Positions 1 through 5,718 of a stretch of 7,310 nucleotides of DNA are shown in pieces. Below the pieces are notes generated by a model that worked only from the letters and a program-made list of their open reading frames with translations, was not told the origin of the DNA and did not search any database. Location: positions 1-7,310 of the forward strand of contig PMTB01000070.1 of the NCBI GenBank assembly GCA_003167475.1, given 5' to 3'. A program made the translations under genes and the position numbers. Origin of the DNA: a candidate division FCPU426 bacterium (GTDB lineage Bacteria > Oederibacteriota > PGYV01 > Palsa-1178). How positions within the stretch are numbered: the first letter of the stretch is position 1; each line of letters opens with the position of its first letter.

Positions 1-241
1 CCGCATAGGAATCTTTATAAACCGCATATATGTTCTGGCCCTTGTCTTTCATCATTTCGGTGAAAGTCTCGCTCTTCAAAGGAGCGTAAGCCATGTACTC
101 GCCGGTATTAAAGAACACGCTGGCGAACACTATGGCTATGGCAAAAGCCACAAAGCCCGATAATACGAGCACCCTCTTGAAAGAGACGGTTTTTATCGAC
201 CCCGCCAGTTTCCCTTTAAGTTCATTTAACTTTTCAAGCAT
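1..241 (-). CDS. Membrane-anchored protein, N-terminal fragment (possibly FliF-like)
   Basis: This is the first 80 codons of a gene that runs off the left edge. The ATG at 241 follows GGAGG (246-250) with a 4-nt gap, and a good promoter lies just upstream, so the start is well supported. Residues 1-23 are short and basic. Residues 24-44 form one clear hydrophobic membrane segment, and the chain then becomes soluble, beginning NTGEYMAYAPLKSETF. A membrane helix at about 20-45 followed by a short helix-rich segment resembles the N-terminus of the flagellar M-ring protein FliF (YscJ/FliF family), where a similar stretch follows the first helix. That match is by eye, over a small fragment, with no diagnostic motif, so the identity is uncertain. 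The gene is transcribed away from the TCA operon and nothing links their functions. Confidence 0.7.
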   Translation of the reverse strand, partial: MLEKLNELKGKLAGSIKTVSFKRVLVLSGFVAFAIAIVFASVFFNTGEYMAYAPLKSETFTEMMKDKGQNIYAVYKDSYA

Positions 242-260
242 AAAACCTCCGTAGGTTCAT

Positions 261-289
261 AATATATATGATTATTGAGTTTAAATCAA
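261..289 (-). promoter_or_regulatory. Sigma-70-type promoter of the leftward gene
   Basis: Read on the minus strand, TTGATT (284-289) and TATATT (261-266) are separated by exactly 17 nt. Transcription would start near 254 and give a very short leader carrying the GGAGG site before the ATG at 241. A 7-bp inverted repeat, ATTATTG (271-277) and CAATAAT (290-296), lies over the spacer and -35 box and could be a repressor site. Confidence 0.6.
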
Positions 290-315
290 CAATAATTAAT
301 CGGAACTTGCGGCGC

Positions 316-382
316 GGGATACAATATCCTGAAATTGCCGGAGGAATCCGGCGTGTATGGCAGCCGAGGTCCCGAATGCCAT
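316..382. repeat. Cluster of three small hairpins between divergent promoters
   Basis: Three inverted repeats follow one another. GGATA/TATCC (317-321 and 325-329) has a 3-nt loop. GCCGGA/TCCGGC (337-342 and 347-352) has a GGAA loop, which is a GNRA-type tetraloop in plus-strand RNA. ATGGCA/TGCCAT (357-362 and 377-382) has a 14-nt loop. They sit upstream of both -35 boxes, so neither predicted promoter would transcribe them. They could be protein-binding sites or the remains of a structured RNA from a promoter I do not recognise. Confidence 0.5.
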
Positions 383-406
383 ATTTCGGCAAAACCGCTT
401 TTAATA

Positions 407-435
407 TTGACTTAAATATCCCCATCTTATATAAT
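407..435 (+). promoter_or_regulatory. Near-consensus sigma-70 promoter of the TCA operon
   Basis: TTGACT (407-412) and a perfect TATAAT (430-435) are separated by exactly 17 nt. Transcription would start near 442, giving a leader of about 114 nt before the ATG at 556. It is the best promoter-like sequence I found upstream of the five plus-strand genes, so it probably drives them all. Confidence 0.75.
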
Positions 436-499
436 CCTCTTTAACATTTTGGTTTTTGGAGCAGGCATTTACAACGGCATGTATTTCCTTATTATATAT

Positions 500-514
500 G
501 GCATATGTTATGCC
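500..514 (+). promoter_or_regulatory. Perfect palindrome in the operon leader
   Basis: GGCATA (500-505) and TATGCC (509-514) form a 6-bp inverted repeat around TGT. It lies about 60 nt downstream of the predicted transcription start and 30 nt before the ribosome binding site. It could be a roadblock operator or a small leader hairpin. GGCAT also occurs at 476-480. I do not recognise a riboswitch class in this leader. Confidence 0.35.
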
Positions 515-544
515 GCTTAAAACCGGACTTAACTCTCATTTTAT

Positions 545-550
545 GGAGGT
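545..550 (+). promoter_or_regulatory. Ribosome binding site that fixes the citrate synthase start
   Basis: GGAGGT sits 5 nt before the ATG at 556. An in-frame ATG at 505 would add 17 residues but lies inside the leader palindrome and has no such site, so 556 is the preferred start. Confidence 0.85.
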
Positions 551-555
551 GTACC

Positions 556-1956
556 ATGACTTTGAACTACAACAAGAAAATGAACCTTTTTGAGGAGGAG
601 TTTTACCACTATGAACTCCAGGATGTCAAAGAACCCGAACTTTACAGGGATATGTTCCCATATGACGAAGTTCCCCGCATAATATTCAACCAGCGCATTG
701 TTCCCATGAACGTTGCCGAGAATATCTGGATAACGGACACGACTTTCCGCGACGGACAGCAGTCTTTGCCGCCTTTCAGGGTGGAGGACATCGTAAAACT
801 CTATGACCTTATGCACAAACTTGACGGCGACACGGGATTGATAAGGCAGACCGAGTTTTTCCTTTATACAAAAAGGGACCGCGAAGCCGTGGAGAAATGC
901 CTCGCGCGCGGGTATAAGTATCCGGCTGTCACGGGCTGGATAAGGGCCGTTGAATCGGATTTTAAGCTTGTCAAGGAGATGGGCCTGAAAGAAACCGGCA
1001 TCCTCACCTCCGTATCGGATTACCACATATTTTTGAAACTCAAATGGACGCGCAAGCAGGCCATGGACAATTACCTGAAAATAGCCAGGGCCGCGCTCGA
1101 TAACGGCATAATCCCCCGCTGCCATTTCGAGGATATCACGCGCGCCGACATATACGGTTTTGTCATACCGTTCGCGCGCGAGCTCATGAAACTTTCCAAA
1201 GAGTACAATATGCCCGTCAAGATCAGGGCCTGCGACACCATGGGCTACGGCATCGCCATAGCCGGAGCAGCCCTTCCAAGGAACACACACGGCATCATGT
1301 ACGGGCTGAACAAGCACGCGGACGTGCCGTCCGAGTGGCTCGAGTGGCACGGCCACAATGACTTTTACCGCGGCCTTACAAACGCCTCGCATGCCTGGCT
1401 CTATGGATGCTCCGCGGCCAACGGCGCGTGGCTCGGCATTGGCGAGCGCACCGGAAACACCCCCATAGAAGCCCTGATTATGGAATACCTTTCATTCCGC
1501 GGCAGGACAGGGATTGAAAAACTCGACACCACGGTCATAACCGAGATAGCGGACTATATGCACCACGAGATGGGCATTGAGATCGCTTCCAACAGGCCTT
1601 TTGTCGGCAAGAATTTTAACCTGACAAAAGCCGGTATTCACGCGGACGGCATATCAAAAAGCGAAGAAATATACAATATATTTGATACTGAAAAGATCCT
1701 CAACAGGCCGCCCATGGTCAGCATCACGGACAAATCCGGTACCGCCGGCATCGCCTACTGGGTAAACAACTATTTCAAAGTGCCCGCAGCCGACAAAGTC
1801 ACAAAAGACACCGAAGCCGTGAAGACAATCAAGACAGCGGTAGACAAGGCATACGAAGGCGAGCGTACCATAGGTATTTCCGACGAGGAAATGATAGAGT
1901 TCACGCAGAAATATCTGCCCGAGATTTACGCAAAATATTCCAAAAACGCGGAGTAA
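556..1956 (+). CDS. Re-type citrate synthase candidate (homocitrate/isopropylmalate synthase superfamily)
   Basis: This 466-residue protein belongs to the HMGL-like/DRE-TIM metallolyase superfamily, whose members condense acetyl-CoA with a 2-oxo acid. Visible motifs are DTTFRDGQQS (61-70, with the catalytic Arg-Asp pair R65-D66), HGHND (265-269, metal-binding histidines H265 and H267), and GIGERTGN (294-301). The post-barrel segment KAGIHADG is at 358-365. The chain stops soon after, so the C-terminal leucine-binding regulatory domain of ordinary isopropylmalate synthase is absent. The roughly 50-residue N-terminal extension, the TGWIRA and CHFEDITRADIYGF stretches (126-131, 189-202) and the length resemble, from memory, the Re-citrate synthases of anaerobes such as Clostridium kluyveri. 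First position in an operon with isocitrate dehydrogenase, malate dehydrogenase and fumarase supports citrate formation from oxaloacetate and acetyl-CoA in the cytoplasm. Homocitrate synthase is the main alternative. The superfamily call is near certain; the substrate is inferred. Confidence 0.8.
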   Translation: MTLNYNKKMNLFEEEFYHYELQDVKEPELYRDMFPYDEVPRIIFNQRIVPMNVAENIWITDTTFRDGQQSLPPFRVEDIVKLYDLMHKLDGDTGLIRQTEFFLYTKRDREAVEKCLARGYKYPAVTGWIRAVESDFKLVKEMGLKETGILTSVSDYHIFLKLKWTRKQAMDNYLKIARAALDNGIIPRCHFEDITRADIYGFVIPFARELMKLSKEYNMPVKIRACDTMGYGIAIAGAALPRNTHGIMYGLNKHADVPSEWLEWHGHNDFYRGLTNASHAWLYGCSAANGAWLGIGERTGNTPIEALIMEYLSFRGRTGIEKLDTTVITEIADYMHHEMGIEIASNRPFVGKNFNLTKAGIHADGISKSEEIYNIFDTEKILNRPPMVSITDKSGTAGIAYWVNNYFKVPAADKVTKDTEAVKTIKTAVDKAYEGERTIGISDEEMIEFTQKYLPEIYAKYSKNAE

Positions 1957-1959
1957 ACA

Positions 1960-3162
1960 ATGGCTGAGAAGATCACGTTAAACGAGAAAAATGAACTTGT
2001 AGTCCCGGAAAATCCCATAATCGCTTTCATCGAAGGCGACGGCATAGGGCCGGATATATGGAGGGCCACGCAGTCGGTCGTCGACGGCGCGGTGGCAAAA
2101 GCTTATAATGGCTCAAGGAAGATCGAGTGGAAAGAAATCTACGCCGGGGAAAAAGCAAACCAGAAGTTCGGCACATATCTTCCCGAGGAAACCATTGAGG
2201 CGGTCAAGGAATACGTGGTGTCCATCAAGGGGCCTTTAACGACACCGATAGGCGGCGGAATAAGGAGCTTGAACGTCACATTAAGACAGAGACTCGACCT
2301 GTATGCCTGCGTCAGGCCTGTGCGTTATTTCACCAACGTCCCCTCCCCGGTAAAACACCCGGAAAAACTCAACATAATAATATTCAGGGAAAACACCGAG
2401 GACGTTTACGCGGGCATAGAGTGGGAAGCCTGCTCAGCCGAGGCAAAAAAGGTCATCTCCTTCATCAATGATAATTTCAACAAATCAATACTCTCCGAGA
2501 GCGGTATCGGCATCAAGCCCATGAGCGAATTCGGCTCGCGCAGGCTAATGAGAATGGCCATGCGCCACGCAATAAAGAATAAAAATAAGTCCGTCACCAT
2601 AGTGCACAAGGGCAATATTATGAAGTACACCGAAGGCGCGTTCGCGAAGTGGTGCTACAAGGAAGCCGGCGAGAATTTCCGCGACTTTATCATAAAAGAG
2701 GCGGATATAAAGCCCGGCGTTTCCACAGACGGCAAAATAATAGTGAAAGACAGGATAGCGGACGCGATGTTCCAGCAGGTCCTTTTAAGGCCTGACGAAT
2801 ACGATGTACTGGTAACCCCCAACTTAAACGGCGATTATCTCTCCGACGCGGCGGCCGCGCAGGTCGGCGGGCTGGGTATAGCCCCGGGCGCAAATATCGG
2901 AAAATACGCCATGTTCGAAGCCACGCACGGCACCGCCCCAAAGTACGCGAATCTGGACAAGATCAACCCGGGTTCCCTGATATTGTCGGCAGTAATGATG
3001 CTCGAACATATGGGCTGGGTTGAAGCGGCCGCGCTTATCATAAGCGGCCTGGAAAAAACATTCACGCAGAAATTCGTGACATACGATATGGCAAGACAAA
3101 TGGAAGACGCAACCGAGGTCAAGTGCTCGGAGTTCGGGCAGAAGATCGTGGAGAACATGTAA
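1960..3162 (+). CDS. icd: NADP-dependent isocitrate dehydrogenase
   Basis: The 400-residue product oxidatively decarboxylates isocitrate to 2-oxoglutarate in the cytoplasm. It is collinear with the E. coli homodimeric enzyme, which is slightly longer at 416 residues. The substrate-binding set is intact: S103, N105, R109, R119 and R143 (E. coli S113, N115, R119, R129, R153), catalytic Y150 and K222, and metal-binding D292 and D296 in NLNGDYLSD. The cofactor site carries K328-Y329 (APKY) and Y375 with R379 (TYDMAR), the pattern of NADP rather than NAD specificity. S103 is the residue that IDH kinase phosphorylates in enteric bacteria, but no kinase gene is seen here. The start lies only 3 nt after the citrate synthase stop. 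Its GGAG (1950-1953) overlaps the end of that gene, so the two are probably translationally coupled. Confidence 0.97.
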   Translation: MAEKITLNEKNELVVPENPIIAFIEGDGIGPDIWRATQSVVDGAVAKAYNGSRKIEWKEIYAGEKANQKFGTYLPEETIEAVKEYVVSIKGPLTTPIGGGIRSLNVTLRQRLDLYACVRPVRYFTNVPSPVKHPEKLNIIIFRENTEDVYAGIEWEACSAEAKKVISFINDNFNKSILSESGIGIKPMSEFGSRRLMRMAMRHAIKNKNKSVTIVHKGNIMKYTEGAFAKWCYKEAGENFRDFIIKEADIKPGVSTDGKIIVKDRIADAMFQQVLLRPDEYDVLVTPNLNGDYLSDAAAAQVGGLGIAPGANIGKYAMFEATHGTAPKYANLDKINPGSLILSAVMMLEHMGWVEAAALIISGLEKTFTQKFVTYDMARQMEDATEVKCSEFGQKIVENM

Positions 3163-3173
3163 GAGCGGCGGCT

Positions 3174-3277
3174 GACTCAGTTGACTCAACAGACTCAATT
3201 GACTCAGTTGTCCAAAACATAAAACGTACCGTTTGAAAGACAATTGAGTCATGTGAGTCAATTGAGTCAACTGAGTC
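3174..3277. repeat. Long inverted repeat made of four + four 9-bp units (GACTCA + 3 nt)
   Basis: The spacer between icd and mdh is almost entirely this element. The left arm (3174-3210) has GACTCA at 3174, 3183, 3192 and 3201, exactly 9 bp apart. The right arm (3241-3277) has the complement TGAGTC at 3245, 3254, 3263 and 3272, also exactly 9 bp apart. The 37-nt arms pair at 32 positions plus one G-T. All eight hexamers are perfect; the mismatches fall only in the 3-nt linkers. The 30-nt loop contains its own small hairpin, AAACG/CGTTT (3222-3226 and 3230-3234). In RNA this would be a very stable hairpin within the polycistronic message. In DNA it is an array of eight near-palindromic GACTCA sites. 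It matches no insertion sequence, CRISPR or intrinsic terminator pattern that I know. Confidence 0.9.
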
Positions 3278-3284
3278 CAGAAAA

Positions 3285-3289
3285 AGGAG
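3285..3289 (+). promoter_or_regulatory. Ribosome binding site that fixes the mdh start
   Basis: AGGAG lies 8 nt before the ATG at 3298. The frame stays open upstream to a TTG at 3244, but that extension is encoded by the right arm of the 9-bp repeat. The ATG start is therefore preferred. Confidence 0.85.
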
Positions 3290-3297
3290 CCACACTA

Positions 3298-4230
3298 ATG
3301 AAAACAAAAATCGGCATCATCGGTGCCGGCAATGTCGGCGCTACCACCGCGCATATCGCGCTTATGAGAGACCTGGGCGACATTTACCTTCTCGACATCG
3401 CCGCTGACATGGCGAAAGGCAAAGCCATCGACTTAAACCAGTCAAAGTTCCTGATGAACTCAGACGCCAAAGTTGAGGGCGGGGACGATTACTCGAAAAT
3501 AAACGAATGCGATATCATAGTCGTGACCGCGGGACTGGCCAGGAAACCCGGCATGACCAGGGACGACCTTCTTTTCAAAAATTTCGAGATCATCAAGGAT
3601 ATTTCCCTTAAGATAAAACAGTCCCAGAAAAGCCCAATAGTGATAGTAGTTTCCAACCCGCTGGACGTTATGGCTTATACGGCCTGGAAAGTGACCGGCT
3701 TCCCCCGTAACAGGGTACTTGGCATGGCCGGCGTCCTGGATACTTACAGGTTTTATCATTTTCTGCAGAATAAATTCGAAGTGCCCAGCAGGTACGTGGA
3801 ATCCATGATACTGGGCTCGCACGGCGATACCATGGTACCGCTCATATCCCATACCAAAGTGGCGGGCAAGGACTTAAGTTCCCGCGTCTCACAGGAAGAA
3901 ATAACTGCCCTAAGCGACAACGCCCGCAACGGCGGGGCCGAGATAGTGGCGCTTTTAAAGACCGGGAGCGCGTATTACGCGCCCGCGGCATCCGTAATAA
4001 GGATGCTTGAAAGCATAGTGCTCGGCAGGAAAGGCACCATCCCCTGCTCGGTGCTGGCCGAGGGCGAGTACGGCTATAAAGACCTGTTCCTGGGCCTGCC
4101 TGTGACACTGGGTTCATCGGGATTACAGAAAATAATAGAACTAAAAATGACCGAAGCCGAGAAGAAACAACTTGACGATTCGGCCGCTTCCATCAAAGAA
4201 CAGATAAACAAGATCAAGGATAAAATATAG
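3298..4230 (+). CDS. mdh: Malate dehydrogenase, LDH-like NAD-dependent type
   Basis: The 310-residue product interconverts malate and oxaloacetate with NAD(H). The N-terminal Rossmann motif GAGNVGA (9-15) and the acidic D33 at the end of the second strand indicate NAD. The substrate loop reads ARKPGMTR (81-88). Arginine (R82) at the position where lactate dehydrogenases carry glutamine is the standard marker for malate over lactate. The rest of the active site is present: R88, N120 in SNPLD, D148 and R151 in LDTYRF, and catalytic H175 in GSHGDTMVP. The length is typical of this bacterial type. The gene is third in the operon, separated from icd by the large 9-bp-unit inverted repeat. With fumarase downstream it would carry flux between oxaloacetate and fumarate, probably in the reductive direction in an anaerobe (inference). 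Confidence 0.97.
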   Translation: MKTKIGIIGAGNVGATTAHIALMRDLGDIYLLDIAADMAKGKAIDLNQSKFLMNSDAKVEGGDDYSKINECDIIVVTAGLARKPGMTRDDLLFKNFEIIKDISLKIKQSQKSPIVIVVSNPLDVMAYTAWKVTGFPRNRVLGMAGVLDTYRFYHFLQNKFEVPSRYVESMILGSHGDTMVPLISHTKVAGKDLSSRVSQEEITALSDNARNGGAEIVALLKTGSAYYAPAASVIRMLESIVLGRKGTIPCSVLAEGEYGYKDLFLGLPVTLGSSGLQKIIELKMTEAEKKQLDDSAASIKEQINKIKDKI

Positions 4231-4235
4231 TATTC

Positions 4236-4240
4236 AGGAG
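4236..4240 (+). promoter_or_regulatory. Ribosome binding site of fumarase alpha, with a decoy ATG
   Basis: AGGAG is followed by two overlapping ATGs. The first, at 4244, is only 3 nt away and out of frame; it would encode five residues (MNAPH) and stop. The second, at 4248, is 7 nt away and opens the fumarase frame. Spacing and frame favour 4248. Confidence 0.75.
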
Positions 4241-4247
4241 CCTATGA

Positions 4248-5087
4248 ATGCGCCCCATTAAATGCGAGAAGATCACAGGTATAGTCGAGAGGATGGTAAT
4301 TGACGCGAACCATTTCCTGCCATACGACGTGTTTACATGCATGAAAGAAGCGGCCGACCTGGAAAGCACAAAAAAAGCCAAGACTGTCATATACAAGATA
4401 CTTGAAAACCATAAGATAGCAAAAAAAGGCACTTACCCATTATGCCAGGATACGGGTATTGTGGTGGTATTCCTCGAGGTCGGCAATGAGACTTCGACCG
4501 ACGGCGACATTTACAAGGCCATAAATAAGGGTGTGGAAGCCGGGTATGCCAAGGGCTTTTTGAGAAAATCCATGGCAGACCCCTTAACGCGCGAAAACAC
4601 GGGCACAAATACGCCGGCAATAATACACACCAAACTGGTAAAAGGCCCGCACATAAAAATATCCCTCATGACCAAGGGCGCCGGGGCCGAGAACAAATCA
4701 GCCCTGAAAATGCTCAGCCCCTCGGACGGCATAGAGGGCATTAAAGAATTTGTCCTGGATACGGTCAGGAAAGCCGGAGCTTCAGCCTGCCCACCTTTTG
4801 TAATAGGCGTGGGGATCGGCGGCAATATGGAAATGTGCGCGATCCTTGCAAAAAAGTCCCTCATGCGCGAGCTTGACGACTTCAACAAGAGCGACAAGAA
4901 CGCGGCAAAACTTGAAGCTGAGCTTTTTAAGGAAATAAACAAACTCGACATAGGGCCTTTGGGTTTTGGCGGAAATACCACGGCCCTGGCGGTCAAAGTA
5001 GAAACAAAACCGTGCCACATAGCGAGCCTGCCGGTAGCGGTGAACATACAGTGCCATTCGGCGAGGCATAAAACATTTACAATATAA
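4248..5087 (+). CDS. fumA: Class I fumarate hydratase, alpha subunit ([4Fe-4S])
   Basis: This 279-residue protein is the catalytic iron-sulfur subunit of the two-subunit, oxygen-sensitive class I fumarase, which interconverts fumarate and malate. Cluster ligands are visible: C66 in PLCQDTG, C181 in ASACPPF and, by spacing from E. coli FumA, most likely C269 in IQCHSAR (C256 in PCHIASLPVAVN is the other candidate). Other family signatures are RENTGTNTPA (115-124), GAGAENKS (144-151), the GVGIGGNMEMC stretch (187-197) and GPLGFGGNTTALAV (236-249). The gene follows mdh after 17 nt and is paired with the beta subunit downstream. L-tartrate dehydratase alpha is the nearest alternative, since the families are alike, but the operon context points to fumarase. 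The symbol is used here for the alpha subunit and does not mean the fused E. coli FumA. Confidence 0.93.
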   Translation: MRPIKCEKITGIVERMVIDANHFLPYDVFTCMKEAADLESTKKAKTVIYKILENHKIAKKGTYPLCQDTGIVVVFLEVGNETSTDGDIYKAINKGVEAGYAKGFLRKSMADPLTRENTGTNTPAIIHTKLVKGPHIKISLMTKGAGAENKSALKMLSPSDGIEGIKEFVLDTVRKAGASACPPFVIGVGIGGNMEMCAILAKKSLMRELDDFNKSDKNAAKLEAELFKEINKLDIGPLGFGGNTTALAVKVETKPCHIASLPVAVNIQCHSARHKTFTI

Positions 5088-5099
5088 TACAGATGAGAG

Positions 5100-5151
5100 C
5101 AGTTTTAAGTTTTAAGATCCGCATTATCTTAAAACTCAAAACTTAAAACTG
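5100..5151. repeat. Inverted repeat of 7-bp units, two against three copies
   Basis: The spacer between the fumarase subunits holds two tandem AGTTTTA units (5101-5107, 5108-5114). They face three inverted units: TAAAACT (5130-5136), CAAAACT (5137-5143) and TAAAACT (5144-5150). The inner stem AGTTTTAAGAT/ATCTTAAAACT (5108-5118 and 5126-5136) is 11 bp and perfect around a 7-nt loop. The outer 8 bp pair from C5100 to G5151. The right arm's extra 7-nt unit bulges out, so the arms differ by exactly one repeat unit. There is no GC-rich stem and the 3' side is not followed by a T run, so it does not look like an intrinsic terminator. Confidence 0.85.
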
Positions 5152-5178
5152 ACCTAATCTGATTTTCAAGGAGTTATA

Positions 5179-5715
5179 ATGAAACGCATCACCGCACCAC
5201 TTGACGCAGACACCATAGATGACCTGGAAGTCGGGGACGAGGTCCTTATCTCCGGCGTCATATATACCATGCGCGACGCGGCGCACGCCAAGGTCGCCGA
5301 GATAATAGAAAAGAAGGGTAAGTTGCCTTTTGACCTTACCAACCAGGTCGTATACTACTGCGGACCGACCCCGGCCAAAGAAGGCAATGTGATAGGCTCC
5401 TGCGGCCCGACCACTTCGTCAAGAATGGACAAATACACCCCCATGCTCCTCGAACGCGGTTTAAAAGGCATGATAGGCAAGGGCGAACGCTCAGTCCCGG
5501 TAAAAGACGCGATAGCAAAGTACGGCGCCATATATTTCTCAGCGCTCGGAGGCTTGGGCGCGGAATACGCAAGGGACGTAAAAAAATCGGAAGTCATAGC
5601 ATTTCCGGAACTGGGGCCGGAGGCCATCTATAGGATGGAAATAGAGGACTTTTACGCGGTGGTAATAAACGACGCGAAGGGGAATGATTACTTCGTGATA
5701 AACCAGTACAATTAA
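5179..5715 (+). CDS. fumB: Class I fumarate hydratase, beta subunit
   Basis: This 178-residue protein matches the C-terminal (beta) domain of class I fumarases, which completes the active site with the iron-sulfur subunit encoded just upstream. Family motifs are YTMRDAAH (29-36), YYCGPTPAKEG (59-69), SCGPTTSSRMD (74-84) and MIGKGER (98-104). GPTTSxRMD is the characteristic substrate-binding loop, and the length is usual for a stand-alone beta subunit. The ATG is preceded by AAGGAG (5168-5173) with a 5-nt gap. It is the last gene of the plus-strand operon. A 91-nt spacer holding a 7-bp-unit inverted repeat separates it from the alpha gene, although the two subunits are needed together. The symbol is used for the beta subunit; tartrate dehydratase beta is the alternative. 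Confidence 0.93.
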   Translation: MKRITAPLDADTIDDLEVGDEVLISGVIYTMRDAAHAKVAEIIEKKGKLPFDLTNQVVYYCGPTPAKEGNVIGSCGPTTSSRMDKYTPMLLERGLKGMIGKGERSVPVKDAIAKYGAIYFSALGGLGAEYARDVKKSEVIAFPELGPEAIYRMEIEDFYAVVINDAKGNDYFVINQYN

Positions 5716-5718
5716 AAC

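Larger units (their letters stand above)
242..555. other. Divergent intergenic control region without a gene
   Basis: These 314 bases separate the leftward membrane-protein gene from the rightward TCA operon. They hold a leftward promoter (261-289), a rightward promoter (407-435), three small hairpins between the two -35 boxes (316-330, 337-352, 357-382), an AT-rich inverted repeat over the leftward promoter (271-296), and an untranslated leader of about 114 nt for the operon. A 63-codon minus-strand frame (234-425) crosses the region but has no convincing ribosome binding site and runs through the promoter elements, so I see no real gene here. Confidence 0.75.

Noticed and set aside
234..425. 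63-codon minus-strand open frame in the divergent spacer
   Set aside because: It has no convincing ribosome binding site at its start, runs through both hairpins and promoter elements, overlaps the start of the leftward gene and shows no recognisable protein features.
505..555. Upstream ATG at 505 as the citrate synthase start
   Set aside because: It lies within the leader palindrome and lacks a ribosome binding site, whereas the ATG at 556 has GGAGGT 5 nt before it.
541..1392. Long (283-codon) minus-strand frame opposite the citrate synthase gene
   Set aside because: It is the antisense shadow of a gene with strong family motifs. The product shows no domain, and its length reflects codon bias on the other strand.
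3174..3277. CRISPR array or insertion-sequence ends
   Set aside because: The units are only 9 bp with 3-nt linkers, far too short for CRISPR repeats and spacers. There is no transposase or target duplication, and the arms are tandem arrays rather than single terminal repeats.
2824..3307. Minus-strand frames rich in Leu-Ser-Gln or Asp-Ser-Ile/Glu-Ser repeats
   Set aside because: Their repetitive peptide sequence comes from reading the 9-bp DNA repeat in other frames; the rest is antisense to icd.
5083..5088. TATAAT over the fumarase alpha stop codon as an internal promoter
   Set aside because: The sequence 17 nt upstream (GGCGAG, 5060-5065) does not resemble a -35 box, so the match is probably chance in AT-rich DNA.
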